Shown here: piece after piece, positions 54,072-63,464 of the stretch | Numbering within the stretch: position 1 is the stretch's first letter | Layout of the letters: each line of letters starts with the position of its first letter | DNA from: Cliona cf. orientalis | Taxonomy: Eukaryota; Porifera; Demospongiae; Clionaida; Clionaidae | Assembly: GCA_963930775.1 (NCBI GenBank) | Contig: OZ005689.1 | Span: 36,591,351-36,655,350 of the forward strand | Direction of reading: 5' to 3' | Length of the DNA: 64,000 bases | Made by a program: the position numbers and the translations under genes | Notes under the pieces: model-generated | What the model was told of the DNA's origin: nothing | Database searches by the model: none | Seen by the model: the letters and a program-made list of their open reading frames with translations, nothing else

Positions 54072-54576
54072 GTTTCTCAGGCCCGCCCGCATCAAATTTT
54101 GAGAAAGCAAGACTTTTTTATTTATTTTTCACGTGAGCAGTCACGTGCTAATTAATTAACAGACAAAAATTGGTAAAGAGTTCATGAAACTAACTGTTTT
54201 CTGGCATCTCGAGACAGTTTGGTTGACATCTCACAACTGAAGTCCCCGTGAAAGTGGTATTTAGCCAGCAGCTAGCTAGCTATTTTCTTCAAAGATGATG
54301 ACGTCATCTGGTGCAGGCTAAATCTTGTCATCTTACAAGGTTAGTACGACTGATAAAACTTTTCTCTACTAAATAGAAAGCTAAACTTGATTGTTAGGCT
54401 GAATATTCTCTCTGGTTGGACTTCAATACTTGTATTTCAGCACTAGCTGGTGTATCAACCACGTGCAGCACTAGCGAAAATGGGCGTGGTCACTATCGCC
54501 ACGCCCATTTTTCATTAAAAAATAAAATAAAAAGCCGCCTCCCGCATGGGTTTTGAAATTTAAAAGCCTGAGAAAC
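54072..54576. mobile_element. 505 bp TIR element, GTTTCTCAGGC ends, TA target
   Basis: GTTTCTCAGGC at 54072 and its complement ending at 54576 are flanked by TA (54070-54071 and 54577-54578). Beyond the ends the repeat is looser but both sides carry a CCCGC and CAAAATTT/AAATTT stretch. Near the right end the hairpin AAAATGGGCGTGG / CCACGCCCATTTTT (54478-54515) is nested. Confidence 0.6.
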
Positions 54577-54690
54577 TAGTAATTAAGTTTGTTTGGCCTA
54601 ATCACTGTTGTATATATATGCGTGTTTTAAGGATTTTAATTGTAGGCTTTGTCTATCCATTAATACATAGTATACCTTAAGAACACTTTT

Positions 54691-54781
54691 GGGATCAAGT
54701 GGCAAGAACGGCACCGCGAAAATTTTCAACCATCACAATAGCACGCGAAAATATGGGTGCCGTTTATGCTACTTGACCGCA
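54691..54781. mobile_element. 91 bp MITE, GGATCAAGTGG ends, copy 2
   Basis: Relative of 48133-48251: GGGATCAAGTGGCAAGAACG with the inverted GTGCCGTTTATGCTACTTGA. Confidence 0.7.
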
Positions 54782-55378
54782 CTTTTGTTTGCGGGTACTA
54801 AATATAGGAATTTGCCCAGTTTCACTAAAATTTATACCCGCAAGTATTAAACTTTTAATATTTTCGAATGTTACCTTTGAAAAATCCCTAAAATGAGTAC
54901 CCGCTAAACACACTATTTCTGAAATCTACTAAAAGTTGTACCTGCAAATAATCGTAGCCCTGAGGTAGCTAGCGTCATCCCCAGACACATTCCAAAATTA
55001 ACAAAATTTTCTTTTTTACTTTACAGAAATTAAAGAATCGTGTGTTGGTGTTGTAGAAATCTTGTATAGCGTAAACATTCGATTATCGGCCGATACCTAT
55101 TATCGGCTGGAAACGTACCAAATATCGGCTGATGAATTTACGTAGGCTTACGGAATTTTACGGAAGTTATCCGGAATTCGAGCGCGCGTGCATCAGGTGC
55201 TCTGGGTGGCTGTCAACTTTCTTCATTGTCTCTAGCTCTCTTGGTAAGTTTTACATTGCACGATCATAATATTAGAAATTTATGATGTTCGCGCATCGCT
55301 TCTAGTCTGTGATATGATCTCAGTGTCCAAATTCTCTTGATTTTGTAGCCTCCGAAACCCTCACGATTCAACCGTACA

Positions 55379-56133
55379 ATGCCGAACAAAAAGAAGAAAG
55401 GATTCAGGTGCTCACCGCTCGCTCCAGTTGGCTCTAAATCTATACGCAAGCCCAACCGACCACAACGTAGAATGCAGTGGACAGCCGAACAGATGGATGC
55501 TGCTCTGTACAGCGTCACGCACGATCTTTTATCTGGAAACAAAGTAGCTGACTTACATGGAGTACCTCGATCGACACTAAAGGATCGTCTCAGTGGACGT
55601 GTCAAACATGGCACAAAACCAGGCCCTAAGCCATACTTGTCAGCCGAAGAGGAAGCTGAGTTAACGAGCCATCTACTACAGGCAGCCGATCTTGGATTTG
55701 GCAAGACCAGGCGCGACATCAAGTGCATTGTAGAAACCTATGCTCGACAGAAGAACACACTGAAAGGTGATGCTATTAGTGATGGATGGTGGAATAAGTA
55801 TCTAAAGAGAAATCCTGAGATCAGTTTACGATGTGGCAACTCGACAGCAGGAGTAAGAATGGATGCCATCAATGCCGATAACATGAAGGCTTATTTTGAC
55901 CTGTTGCGCCAGATTTATGACGAGCATGGATTCGAAAGCCATCCCGAATGTATATACAACATGGATGAGATAGGTGTACCATTAGAACCCCGTCCTCCTA
56001 AGGTTGTTGCTAGGAGAGGAGGCACTCCATAGTCAAGGTCTGGGCACAGAAGGTGATGACAGTGTTCCAGATGATACAGATCTTGGCGAGCAACCTGTTG
56101 GTGATGGCAGTCCTCCAGATAGTGCAGATCTTG
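55379..56133 (+). pseudogene. pogo/Tigger-type transposase, N-terminal part
   Basis: ATG at 55379 opens a 217-codon frame. Residues about 30-75 form a psq-type helix-turn-helix (SGNKVADLHGVPRSTLKDRL); about 85-150 are a CENP-B-type DNA-binding domain (DIKCIVETYARQ and WWNKYLKRNP). The frame then enters the DDE domain at YNMDEIGVPLEPRPPKV, where the first catalytic aspartate lies. After VVARRG the frame stops at 56030-56032, and a shifted frame continues with two copies of a roughly 45 bp acidic repeat up to a GTAAGT donor at 56134. The remaining catalytic core, with the second and third acidic residues, is missing, so the protein cannot transpose. The deletion joined the front of the DDE domain to the C-terminal region. 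Confidence 0.82.
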
Positions 56134-56160
56134 GTAAGTACCCACATGTACATGCCAGTT

Positions 56161-56191
<31 letters not shown>

Positions 56192-56199
56192 CTCTCTCT

Positions 56200-56282
<83 letters not shown>

Positions 56283-56285
56283 TCT
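56161..56285. repeat. (CA)n(CT)n microsatellite in the pogo intron
   Basis: About 28 bases of CA followed by roughly 95 bases of CT with few interruptions. It keeps both strands open and creates a spurious long frame (56053-57213) across the intron. A palindromic (TGTACA)n run follows at 56330-56355. Confidence 0.95.
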
Positions 56286-56452
56286 CACCCTCACCAACTC
56301 TCTCTTTTCACATGCACTTCACTTGTATGTACATGTACATGTACATGTACATGTACTTTGTATAGTGCATATTTTACATATTATTAACATGTACATACAT
56401 GTCCTTCTGCTATGTTACACATGTACCATCACACATGCTAAAAAACAAGCAG

Positions 56453-57213
56453 GAGGAAATCAGGGTGAAGGGTCACCAAATGCGTGTGAAACTGCCGATG
56501 GCAGCGGAATCGAAAACATTTCGACCTTCTCCATTGAAGAAGAACTTCGTTATGCAACAAGGTTCAAAGAAGGCTTCAACATTCCAGATCCAAAGTATGA
56601 AGCCTGGCTTAGACTCAATCATCCCAATGTGGATAGCAGCAATCCTAGTGTTTCTATTCCTCAAACCACCCCTACCAACTCATCTGCTTCATTCTCATCC
56701 TCCTCATCCTCACAACCCATGCCCTCAACTTCGCAAGCACCAACCAAACCAACTGTGCCACACAAACCACCATCAGCGACTCCAAGCAGGTCAGATCAAG
56801 TATCCAAGAACAAACGTTCACCTCTCTCTGACCTGCTAAATCTACCTGCTCAGCCCAATGTGAAAGCAAAGACAGTAAAGACAGGAAAGGCACGTGTTTT
56901 GACGAGCAGTGAATGTCTTCGTATACTGTTAGAGAAAGAGGAGGAAAAGAAAAAAGTAGCACAGGAGAAGGAAACGCGTAGGCAAGAGAGAGAATTAAAA
57001 AAGAAGCAAAAGGAGGAAGAACAGAAACGTAAGGCTGAAGAAAAGGTCTCTATCAATGCTGACCTTTGTTGCGTCTGTTTCGGGTCGTACCAGGAGGACG
57101 TGGGCACTGATAGAGAATGGCTTCAGTGCAGTTGCAGTCGATGGATTCACGAAGATTGTGTGGACGATGAGGATGTGGAAGAAGACAGTGGAAGGCTGTG
57201 TCCCCTGTGTTAG
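56453..57213 (+). pseudogene. pogo/Tigger-type transposase, C-terminal part with PHD-like finger
   Basis: Exon after acceptor ACAAGCAG (ends 56452); the split codon G|GA fits the donor at 56133. It encodes a segment typical of pogo-like transposases after the DDE core (FSIEEELRYATRFKEGFNIP, then a WLRLNHP end). A serine/proline-rich linker and a long basic coiled coil (LLEKEEEKKKVAQEKETRRQ onward) follow. The C-terminal zinc finger starts at about 57061, with the pattern C-C...C-C...H-C...C-C (CCVCFGSYQED; WIHEDC; LCPLC), PHD-like. The stop is at 57211-57213. The exon itself is open, but without the catalytic core the gene is inactive as a transposase. A domesticated DNA- or chromatin-binding use is conceivable but unsupported. 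Confidence 0.7.
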
Positions 57214-57559
57214 AATACAATCACAATATTGCGTACATCTATTGCATATTAATAATTATGTTATTATTGGTGTACAAAAATTGTTGCATAAGAAATCAAT
57301 TTTTTCAACTGGTAAAGGGTAGTCAATACCGCCTGAGTTCATGGTGTGCTTTAAAAAGTATAGTTTTGAATAGGTAAAGAGCGCTGGTATGAAGCCGATA
57401 ATAACGTCTGGTGGACGATAATCGATATCGCCGATTTTTGGTCGCTGGTGCTCCTCGCTTGCAAAAAAATTACTGTAGTCTTTGTGTTGGTCTACAGGCA
57501 TCTGGAGCTCAATGAAATAAACACCTGGAAGTTGGAACCATCTTCTAGAAGCGTTTTAA

Positions 57560-58572
57560 GGTACCATTTAATTGCGTGGGCGTGAGCGTCAGGAATGGCT
57601 AATTCAATTAGCGAATCGTGAAGGGGCGTGGCCGAAGAGGCCATACGAGTGCTTTTGGTCGAAGGTGGGCGTGTCCAGAATCGGCCAGGGACGATTATGC
57701 GCGTGTAATTAGCGACCGGAAGTGGCCCCTGAAGAAAAGGCCGGTAATTGCCCACATCAAAGCAAGATCAAAGCATTCTTTCTTAACTATTAACCGCAAC
57801 GACTTAAAAAAAAAAAAAAAAAAAAAAAAGCTTATTAGGCCTAATTAAGCATGTGGGCGTGTTCCTGGCACTGTGTGGAGTGTGTGCGTGTGCATTAATG
57901 CAGGTTTTATTGCTTCCGATTGGGCGTGGCTTCACGGGCCAGTGCTTGGACATCGGCGCCTGGGACTTGGCCTCGGCGATAGGTGGGCGTGTCCCGGAAG
58001 CGGTGGTGACCTTTGAACCCCGCGAGGAGGCTTTGGGGGCGTGGCAGGAGGTCAAAGGTGAGGCCATGTCTGTTAATGAGGCACTGTACGGCGGTGCGAT
58101 CGAGGGGCCTGTACGGCTGGACGGAAGCTGACGATGGTTTGAAGCGGATGTGGTTGCGATGACGTGTTGTTACTCCGCCCACACAGGAAATGAGGTGAGC
58201 TCTTGCGTGGGCGGTGTGGCAGAACGGCCTCCAAGTGTTTGTGTGTGTTTTGGCCTTGAGGAAGCTGTGTGTTTTAATTGGGATTGATTGTGGGCTTCCG
58301 GTGGACATCCGGTGGTTAGTAGGCACTTGATTGAGAATGGTGGTCCTTGGGGAACAGGGTGGGGCTGTTTTGGGCGTGGCCTGGCCCCTCCCTTCCGGCT
58401 CGGCTTCCGGTCCATGGAGGATATTAAATGAACACTTCCGGCTCTAGCAGCCACACCCCTGAGACCTGTGCAATTAAAAGGGCGTGGTTACACAACATGC
58501 ACCTCACTAATGACTTTGATGTGGTTTAGGTGTCATATCCCCCACCTCACGCCCACGCAATTTAATGGTACC
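57560..58572. mobile_element. 1013 bp TTAA-flanked TIR element
   Basis: Inverted ends GGTACCATTTAATTGCGTGG and GGTACCATTAAATTGCGTGG, each continuing GCGTGAG, are flanked by TTAA on both sides (57556-57559 and 58573-58576). TTAA is the piggyBac target, though piggyBac ends normally start CCY, so the class is uncertain. The interior is GC-rich and packed with GGGCGTGG-type words (about ten), plus an A23 run at 57806-57829. Overlapping frames on both strands (57853-58131, 57907-58326, 58170-58454) reflect low stop density and show no family. Confidence 0.82.
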
Positions 58573-58751
58573 TTAAACGTGAGTTGTACGTTGTAGGGCA
58601 AACTCGGGCCGATAATCGAGCGCTTACGCTACACGTCTAACAAGCAACCATAAAGGGCTTCAAGATGAAGGACAGTCAGCAAGTACCCTCTCCTTGGTTT
58701 GTTTCTTAGCCTGATCGAGCCGACTTGCCTTCTTCTGCTCTTGCTGATAAT

Positions 58752-58977
58752 TGAAGGGCTCAGAAGCAAAGTGGGCTAACCCACAAATGTTGATTTAGCC
58801 CCCCGAATCTTGAAAACATGTTTAAAATGTGTTTCGTGAGCTATAGAAAATTCAATTTTTTGAAAATTTTGGCAACTTGGTAGAGTACAATGTATGGTTT
58901 TTAGTCCATTTTTGAGCTTTTTAGACAATTCCCTACATTTAGTTCGGGGTTAGCCCACTTTGCTTCTGAGCCCTTCA
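58752..58977. mobile_element. 226 bp MITE with TGAAGGGCT ends, copy 2
   Basis: Inverted ends TGAAGGGCTCAGAAGCAAAG on both sides extending to TGGGCTAA. It is the same family as 11821-12037 in the opposite orientation. Confidence 0.8.
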
Positions 58978-58999
58978 ATTGACTGATTGTGATTTTGAA

Positions 59000-59800
59000 T
59001 TTGAACGTTCTTCATTCAGTATGTACTCCTACATCTTAATACCCTGCTTAGCCTTATGTTTGTCATTGAATTTTTGGATATTTATATTATTACAAAAAAT
59101 TAATGACTATAATATATTATTATTATGGATAAAATAATATGCAGGAAATTTGTATGAAACACCATTTACTATAATAATACCATAAATGTGTAGGAAACTC
59201 GTATAAAAGTAGTATTTACTGTACTTCAAAAATCTGTAGGAAATCTGGGTTTTCATTCAGATATCCTCTACTGAAAATTACGCCCTATCATCTATAGGAA
59301 ATTGTGCATGAAATTTCAAATATACTGCAAGGTGGAAATCTGCATGGCAGTCCATCTTTCCTACTGAAAAACTGTATAAATCCTACAGTGGGAAATGTTA
59401 CATTTGGCCCAGTGTATATAGTAAGAGAATGAGGGGAAATAAGGAGGTGAATTATCTTCAATTATAAGGCCACTCCAAATTAATTCATTGTTTCCTCATC
59501 ACCCCTAAGCCAAAAAGCTGATGTGGGCGGGCGGGTGGAAATGGTCGTTTAATTACAAGTTTGATGGGAAATGGTCGTCAAAACCATAAGTTCGGCATGC
59601 AGTCCAATAAATCGAGGCGGTATTGTGCTGGTGCTGATGGAAATACATGCGGGCGGAAATCAAGGGGGGATAAGAAACAACTAATTGATTTGGAGTGGCC
59701 TAACAATTAATTTGACAGCATACAAACTCAATAATGGCAGCATCTACTATTATTATTATTATTGTCACTATTACAGAAATTGAAATTCAGATAGCCTTGA
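59000..59800. other. Interval without a supported gene
   Basis: Degenerate TAGGAAATYTG-containing units (59140-59400) relate to the repeat at 51780-52045. 59500-59700 has two AATGGTCGT blocks. The 3' end of the minus-strand cysteine-rich peptide gene would lie just upstream of 59821. Confidence 0.45.
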
Positions 59801-59820
59801 TTTGATGGAATGTCTTGACC

Positions 59821-59937
59821 TCAGCCATTGTAATTTAAATAACAGATCCCGCGATTGCAGCTTAATCCAGGGCAACACTGCTCACCGCCAATGCCAGGGG
59901 GAAGACATGGAAAACCAGGTGGGAGGCATGGCGTTGC
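59821..59937 (-). CDS. Cysteine-knot-like mature peptide exon
   Basis: Minus strand: an open exon from 59937 after acceptor AAATGTACAG to a stop at 59823-59821, 38 residues. It contains exactly six cysteines with the framework C-X6-C-X9-CC-X4-C-X4-C, the spacing class of inhibitor cystine knots (knottins). Proline/glycine pairs separate the first cysteines. Peptides of this class include channel-acting toxins, antimicrobials and protease inhibitors in many animals, including marine invertebrates; the framework alone does not tell which. The probable partner is the signal-peptide exon at 60719-60857 on the same strand, about 0.8 kb upstream. Exon phases (1 versus 0) do not join directly, so a small middle exon or a different donor is needed. 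Confidence 0.55.
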   Translation of the reverse strand, partial: ATPCLPPGFPCLPPGIGGEQCCPGLSCNRGICYLNYNG

Positions 59938-60178
59938 CTGTACATTTGAATCACCTATTCATGATACAGAGGGGCATAAAAAAATTACTAGTTAGTCTAA
60001 ACATGAGTAATAATAATTATTATTACAAGTATGTTTGATGTTACAGTCATAGGATAACGTGGCTAATAGCTATGCATGAGTAGTAAACTCACAAAAAAAT
60101 CTACAATGTCATGTATCTCCCTAGCTCATGTAGCTGTACGTCAACCGTTAGTACAGAGCGCATGCAGCAGCACGAACT

Positions 60179-60550
60179 TTGAACCTATTACTTTGTAGAC
60201 CACACCCCTCGATGCAGGTCAATAGCAGCTGCTCAAACTCACCATGCAATGACGACGTTCTCGCTCTGCTCAAACGTCAAATCTATCGACAAAGACCTCG
60301 TCTCTCGCTTCGATCGAGGCTCGGTAGCCTGCTGAGTAGGCCTCTCGAAACGAACAGCGCTTTGCGCCGTTCGTTCGAGGGCTCTGTGGCCACCCTTGTT
60401 TGTGCACACAGCACTTCAATTTTGACCAATCGTGGGCCCTCTGAACTTGTAGCAGAGCGCATCTTTAGTATGCCCTTCAGGTTAGGACACGGACTATATA
60501 AGAAAAGATTTAATGATCGTCTGAAAAAATTTTATCGTTGTACACTGTAG
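60179..60550. other. Open frame with hairpin between the two peptide exons
   Basis: CpG-rich relative to its flanks. The plus frame is open for 123 codons without a family; the minus strand is the probable intron of the peptide gene. A hairpin CTCGAAACGAACAGCGC (60343-60359 region) pairs with GCGCCGTTCGTTCGAG (60364-60379). I could not decide whether any of it is coding. Confidence 0.3.
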
Positions 60551-60718
60551 CTATATAATATATAATTAATTAATGCTGCCTGTGTTCATAAGCAGAAAAA
60601 ATTAATAGAAGCAGTACTATATTTATACCTGTATGCAACATGGTAAAGCCATGTTATCTTTGCTCAGTATACATTAACGTTATCTCTCTTCATAATTATA
60701 GGAAATACTATGACTTAC

Positions 60719-60857
60719 GGCCATTATCTTCCAGCTGATAATCTTCACGTGTATCGGTTAGCCACCTCCGGCCGCGTCTAAGAGGTCCAGCAGTGACTGT
60801 AGCAATCAGCACAATCGTAACACAGAATAAAGCAAGCACTTTCTTAGTAGGGCCCAT
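60719..60857 (-). CDS. Signal-peptide exon of a secreted small protein
   Basis: Minus strand. ATG at 60857-60855 is followed by two lysines and a hydrophobic core (VLALFCVTIVLIATVTAG), a textbook secretion signal with probable cleavage after TAG or near it. Beyond it lies a basic stretch with RRGRR, a possible propeptide processing site, then acidic residues. The exon ends at a consensus GTAAGT donor (60718-60713) in phase 1. With the six-cysteine exon at 59821-59937 this looks like signal, propeptide and mature cysteine-knot peptide. It was easily missed because each exon is very short. If the first in-frame stop in the intron were used instead, it would be a 49-residue peptide without cysteines in its mature part. 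Confidence 0.6.
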
Positions 60858-61260
60858 GATAACTTGATGATCGATAATCAGCTGCAGTAGTCTAAGAGGT
60901 GAGTCTTAAAAATGCTATGATTTAGAAGAGTTGAGGCCGCCTTATATATTGCATGTGCATCCAGTTAATTTGATCATGCAATCTACATTGTCAACTGCAC
61001 GTGGAATTGATTTATGTTAGTAGCTATGTATTATTATACACAGAAGTAAGATTGTGGCTTAGTATCAGTTACTAAGTAGTCTAAGACTGTAAAAAAGGTC
61101 CATGGAGATGGTAGCTGCAGTCATTCAATAGAGACTAGCTACCCGGCCCTTATATCTGGCAGCGAATAATTGTGCTATACAGTGTTCTATTATTTGCATT
61201 ACAACTGTTTGTAATTCAAAATTTGGTGTCCAGCAAGTGATATGTGAATAATAAGGCAAT

Positions 61261-61408
61261 ATTTCAATATTCTGATAGCTTTGTTCATGCATGCACACAG
61301 CTGGGGTACAATTAGCTAGGTAGCTAAATAATATTATTTCAATGTTCTGATAGCTTTGTTCATGCATGCACACAGCTGGGGTACAATTAGCTAGGTAGCT
61401 AAATAACT
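61261..61408. repeat. 75 bp tandem duplication
   Basis: Two copies of ATTTCAATRTTCTGATAGCT to GCTAGGTAGCTAAATAA, almost identical. The minus frame repeats with it and is not a gene. Confidence 0.9.
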
Positions 61409-61615
61409 CTACAATAAATGGCCTGTGCTTGAATAGGTGCATGCGCTGTGAGTGATGAAATGCAAAACTAGGTAGTACGGTACGGTGCACCATGCATGGA
61501 TGGATGCATTGCCAGCCCACCTCAGCAGAAAATAGGCTAAGGCACCAAGCAGCTTACTGGTAGCTAATAATATAAGGCTGGATAGCTTGTAAACACACTG
61601 CACTTTTGCACGATA

Positions 61616-61782
61616 CCGTAAATCTGGAAATTTTCGTTGTAAGAATATTTTTGTAGTCGATGGCAGCTACGAGAATTATCATGTACTAATTTTAACGGTA
61701 AGGGGTCGTTCCTATGAAATTTTTTTTACACAAAAATTTATCATACAAAAGTTTCTTTACACGAAAATTTCCAGATCTACGG
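61616..61782. mobile_element. 167 bp MITE, TCTGGAAATTTTCG ends, TA target, copy 2
   Basis: Inverted CCGTAAATCTGGAAATTTTC / CCGTAGATCTGGAAATTTTC with TA on both sides (61614-61615 and 61783-61784). Relative of 12244-12430. Confidence 0.82.
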
Positions 61783-62119
61783 TAGTCTGACTAGCTAAGC
61801 TTGTACATGTATGCATGCATCCATGCAGTATTTGGACCCATATATGAGCAACTTGCAGCGATAAATATAATAATTATTGGACATGCAATAGCCGGCACCA
61901 CAGTGTACTTGTGGTGCTCGATACAACACACCAGGGTTGTCATTAATTGCTGTGAGTTGTTGAATCTTGAATAACATGCACTATTGTGTAAGCGTAACAT
62001 AATACATTAGCCTTGTTCCCAGCCCTAGCTAGCTAATAAGGAAACTGAGCTGGAAAGGAAGAATTTATAAGGAAATCGCTTAAGAACAGGTACCTATTAA
62101 TTGCATCACAAAAAGCAGA

Positions 62120-62274
62120 AATATGAAAGCTGACAATAAAGGAAAGAGATGTTGCTATAAGAAAAGCAGATAAATACAAGAGAAAAATAATTGACGAAGT
62201 TGAAAGGGAGTGGGAAGAAGCTAGGGGAGGAAATCAAGATCAAACGAACGAAGCACAGAAACAGAATTTGGGTA
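62120..62274 (+). CDS. Exon-like charged helical segment
   Basis: A plus frame open from about 62126 encodes a strongly charged helix (DVAIRKADKYKRKIIDEVER, then EWEEARGGNQDQTNEAQ) and runs to a GT at about 62271. The upstream limit is unclear; AG dinucleotides near 62100-62126 could serve. The composition is coding-like for coiled coil, but there is no start, no second exon and no family I recognise. Confidence 0.25.
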
Positions 62275-62499
62275 AAATAGCATGGATTGTGAAATATGTA
62301 TTATTATAATTTATTATTTTTAATTGTATGAGCGATAAGGAGTACTGTAATAACTCTTAGTCTAGAGCTCTCTCGAGCACAAAACCCTCAGCGCGTTGCA
62401 TGGAAACTCAGGGCCTCGCTGGAGCCTTTCTAGGACTTAAAAATCAGTAAATATGTAGAGTATCTAGTACGCGTGTATCCAGCGAATACATTACAAGCA

Positions 62500-63454
62500 G
62501 GTGTCTAGATTCAATGGAACGTGGAACGGTGGAATGGAACAGTGGAACGATGGAATGGAATAGTGGAATGGTGGAACGGTGGAATACTGGAATGGTGGAT
62601 CGAGCTATTAACGACCCTGTACCGGTTGTTGAGTTACGCATCGCTATAGCTATCTAACAGACAAAATTAATTATTATTCTCAGTGGAGTAGCTATCACTG
62701 TATCAACCTCTGGCACACACCTAGTCTGTGATAACTAGCTACTGAAGCATTGATTGACTCATCAGCCATCATTGGACCCTGGCTGAAGGAGGAACGAAGA
62801 GGACCACATTCAGGGAAATTGAAGTATGCAATACAGTGGAGAATTATGCACACCCATACACATCATAGTAGTCACTGACTCACGGTATTGTCAATACACT
62901 CACATAAATTATTAGGACTTCGTGGTAGTGAATATTAACAATCCTTTTGAAACAATAATGTATTATATATATCAAATACACTACAAACTTTAATATGAAT
63001 ATTAATTTTGATTAATTGATTACGGCATCCAGCCGAGTGGCACAGTTGACATGATCATCACCCAGGGAGCTATAGTTAGTATTATGATAACTTATCCATT
63101 CAATAAATGTAAGGGCACCGTGACTATCCAGGCCTTGGTCCCAGGCAGTGTCAGGGATATAGCTATAGCATTCAAGGCCATAATAATTATTGTTATGGCA
63201 TGGCAACAAATTAAATAGGCACCATCATGACTACGGCATCATCTGTCTGTGCTGGAAGTAGCAGTATATCTACATCCCTGACCTATTCTTTCTCGCCTGT
63301 CTGACTCTGCTCTAGCTGAGCTGCGCGCGCACGAATAAGTGGTGTGGTACAGGGTCGTTAGTCATAGTTGCCCATTCCACTATTCAACCGTTCCACCATT
63401 CCACCGTTCCACTGTTCCATTCCACCGTTCCACGTTCCATTGAATCTAGACACC
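62500..63454. mobile_element. 955 bp Mutator-like element with minisatellite TIRs
   Basis: The ends are inverted repeats of about 120 bp beginning GGTGTCTAGATTCAATGGAA, then built of GGAACGGTGGAAT-type tandem units, and closing with AACGACCCTGTACC. CATTACAAGC stands outside both ends (62489-62498 with one extra A, and 63455-63464), a 9-10 bp target duplication. Long TIRs and a 9-10 bp duplication are characteristic of Mutator-like elements. No transposase is visible inside; a minus frame (63012-63209) is AT-driven. Confidence 0.85.
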
Positions 63455-63464
63455 CATTACAAGC

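Noticed and set aside
55264..55728. 154-codon minus frame
   Set aside because: It is antisense to the conserved pogo helix-turn-helix region and has no features of its own.
56053..57213. A single 386-codon protein across the pogo C-terminal region
   Set aside because: It reads through a CA/CT microsatellite between a GTAAGT donor and an AG acceptor; both strands and several frames are open there by repetition.
57853..58454. Overlapping frames on both strands inside the TTAA element
   Set aside because: They result from GC-rich sequence with few stops; no domain, start context or family is visible.
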